A DNA stretch of 6,342 nt from an uncultured Spirochaetaceae bacterium. GTDB taxonomy: Bacteria; Spirochaetota; Spirochaetia; Treponematales; Treponemataceae. The notes under the pieces were generated by a model that saw only the letters and a list, made by a program, of their open reading frames with translations, had not been told where the DNA came from and made no database searches. The first letter of the stretch is position 1. Each line of letters begins with the position of its first letter. This document shows positions 5,378-6,342 of this stretch, in pieces. The position numbers were made by a program, and so were the translations under genes. Location: NCBI GenBank assembly GCA_902796985.1, contig CADBRC010000032.1:1-6342 (forward strand). Direction: 5' to 3'.

Positions 5378-6342
5378 ATGAGATTTCCAGCACACATTGC
5401 CCCCGGTCAGGTCATCGGGGTGACGGCCCCTTCCTTCGGGGCGACGACAGAGCCGTACATAAGCCGCTTCGAGTTTGCTGCCAGAAAGTTCGCGGAGGCG
5501 GGCTACCGGATACAGGCGGGCGAGACCTGCCGGATGAGCGACGGCCTCGGCATAAGCACCTCCCCGGAGCGGGCAGCGCGGGAATTGGAGGCGTTCTATC
5601 TGGATGACGGCATACAGGCAGTCATCTCCTGCGGAGGCGGGGAGCTGATGTGCGAGACGGTCGGCCACATCGACTTCCGAAAACTTGCCGATGCCCGGCC
5701 AAAGTGGTTCATGGGCTATTCGGACAACACTAACTTCATCTTCCCTCTGGCGACGATTTCCGGCGTGGCGGGCATCTACGGGCCGACCTTTACCGGCTTC
5801 GGCAAGCGCTGGGAGCAGGCGGAGGCCGATGCACTTGCCCTGCTGGAAGGCAAAACCCGTGTGATCAGGGGCTATCCCCGTTTCCAGAGCCCGGAGGCAG
5901 ACGACCGGGCAGCGGAAGACGACCCCCTCTCTCCCTATGTGCTGGACTGCGAGAAGAAGCTCCGTTCTTTTGTTCCCCGGGACGGCAGGCTTGTGCCGGC
6001 GGACAGAGATGAGGAGATTGCCGCCTCGGGCATCCTGCTCGGGGGCTGTCTGGACGTGCTTGCAAATCTCTGTGGAACCCGTCTGGATAATATGGAAGAA
6101 TTCAATAAGGCGAACGGTGCGTCGGCGTGGGTCCTCGAGTCCTGCGACGGCAACCCGATGGAAATCCGCCGGCAGGTCTGGCACCTGGATCAGGCGGGCT
6201 GGTTTGACAATGCGAGCATTTTTGTCATAGGCCGCCCCCTCTCCTCCTGGCAGCGGTCGATGATGGGCGTGGATCAGTACAATGCCGTCACGGACATCCT
6301 CGCCCGCCACGGGGTTCCGGTCATCATGGATGCGGACGTGGG
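5378..6342 (+). CDS. S66-family peptidase, MccF-like (LD-carboxypeptidase superfamily), 3' end missing
   Basis: The frame is open for 321 codons to the window edge, so the C-terminus is absent. The N-terminus MRFPAHIAPGQVIGVTAPSF matches the usual S66 opening (PGD.IG..APS). Residues 84-91 (SCGGGELM) form the conserved turn, and GYSDNT (113-118) carries the nucleophile Ser115. YGPTFTGFG (134-142) favours the MccF-like clade over LdcA. GGCLDVL (222-228) and LESCD (253-257, predicted catalytic Glu254) follow. The last visible residues, IMDADVG, precede the point where family members have the catalytic His (D..VGH). S66 enzymes cleave LD-peptide bonds in murein peptides or amide bonds in microcin C7-like compounds. 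There is no signal peptide, so it should act in the cytoplasm, perhaps in murein recycling. An in-frame TAG at 5366-5368 leaves 5378 as the first possible ATG. No microcin genes are nearby. Confidence 0.92.
   Translation, partial: MRFPAHIAPGQVIGVTAPSFGATTEPYISRFEFAARKFAEAGYRIQAGETCRMSDGLGISTSPERAARELEAFYLDDGIQAVISCGGGELMCETVGHIDFRKLADARPKWFMGYSDNTNFIFPLATISGVAGIYGPTFTGFGKRWEQAEADALALLEGKTRVIRGYPRFQSPEADDRAAEDDPLSPYVLDCEKKLRSFVPRDGRLVPADRDEEIAASGILLGGCLDVLANLCGTRLDNMEEFNKANGASAWVLESCDGNPMEIRRQVWHLDQAGWFDNASIFVIGRPLSSWQRSMMGVDQYNAVTDILARHGVPVIMDADV

Noticed and set aside
5315..6310. Minus-strand open frame of 331 codons opposite the S66 peptidase
   Set aside because: The plus strand encodes recognisable S66 motifs over the whole length; the antisense product is Arg/Pro/His-rich with no family resemblance.
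5378..6342. Microcin C immunity gene in a biosynthetic cluster
   Set aside because: No adenylating enzyme, transporter or precursor peptide gene is visible in the window; the MccF-like fold alone does not show microcin immunity.

Overview
The window looks like a stretch of a fairly GC-rich bacterial chromosome, probably a host-associated spirochete of the Treponema type. This assignment is an inference. It rests on three lipoprotein signal peptides, one with a relaxed lipobox, on leucine-rich-repeat lipoproteins with Cys-bearing repeats of about 23 residues, and on a LEA type 2 lipoprotein. No rRNA or other phylogenetic marker is present. I saw no tRNA, rRNA, insertion sequence, CRISPR array or phage gene.

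Left edge (1-309): a minus-strand gene begins at 127 and leaves the window. It encodes the N-terminus of a small membrane-anchored protein and has a good ribosome binding site and promoter. It is divergent from a direct tandem pair of lipoprotein genes on the plus strand (310-1470 and 1591-2751). Both encode 386-residue exported lipoproteins with the same plan: signal peptide with Cys23, a Gly/Ser/Thr-rich tether, a beta-rich domain, then four Cys-containing leucine-rich-type repeats and a conserved tail. The duplication appears to include promoter, leader and a 3' stem-loop. The first half of the proteins is nearly identical, while the repeat half has diverged.

Middle (2826-5293): two minus-strand genes form an operon. 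The upstream gene (5293-4298) encodes a LEA type 2/WHy-domain lipoprotein. After a 20-nt gap comes a gene (4277-2826) for a secreted protein with YD-type motifs in the N-terminal two thirds and a C-terminal domain that resembles the VasI/TagO beta-sandwich family. Both products should lie outside the inner membrane.

Right edge (5378 to the end): an S66-family serine peptidase of the MccF-like clade is divergent from the operon. It runs off the window just before the codon where the catalytic His is expected. The 84-nt gap between the divergent starts holds back-to-back promoter candidates whose -10 boxes end only 6 nt before each ATG, and there is no well-placed Shine-Dalgarno sequence on either side. 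Both mRNAs may therefore be leaderless; the evidence is good for the lipoprotein side and weaker for the peptidase.

Nearly every gene product here is envelope-related. I do not see a complete known defence, toxin or secretion system. The best candidates for something undescribed are the LEA2 plus YD/VasI-like operon and the diversifying lipoprotein pair.
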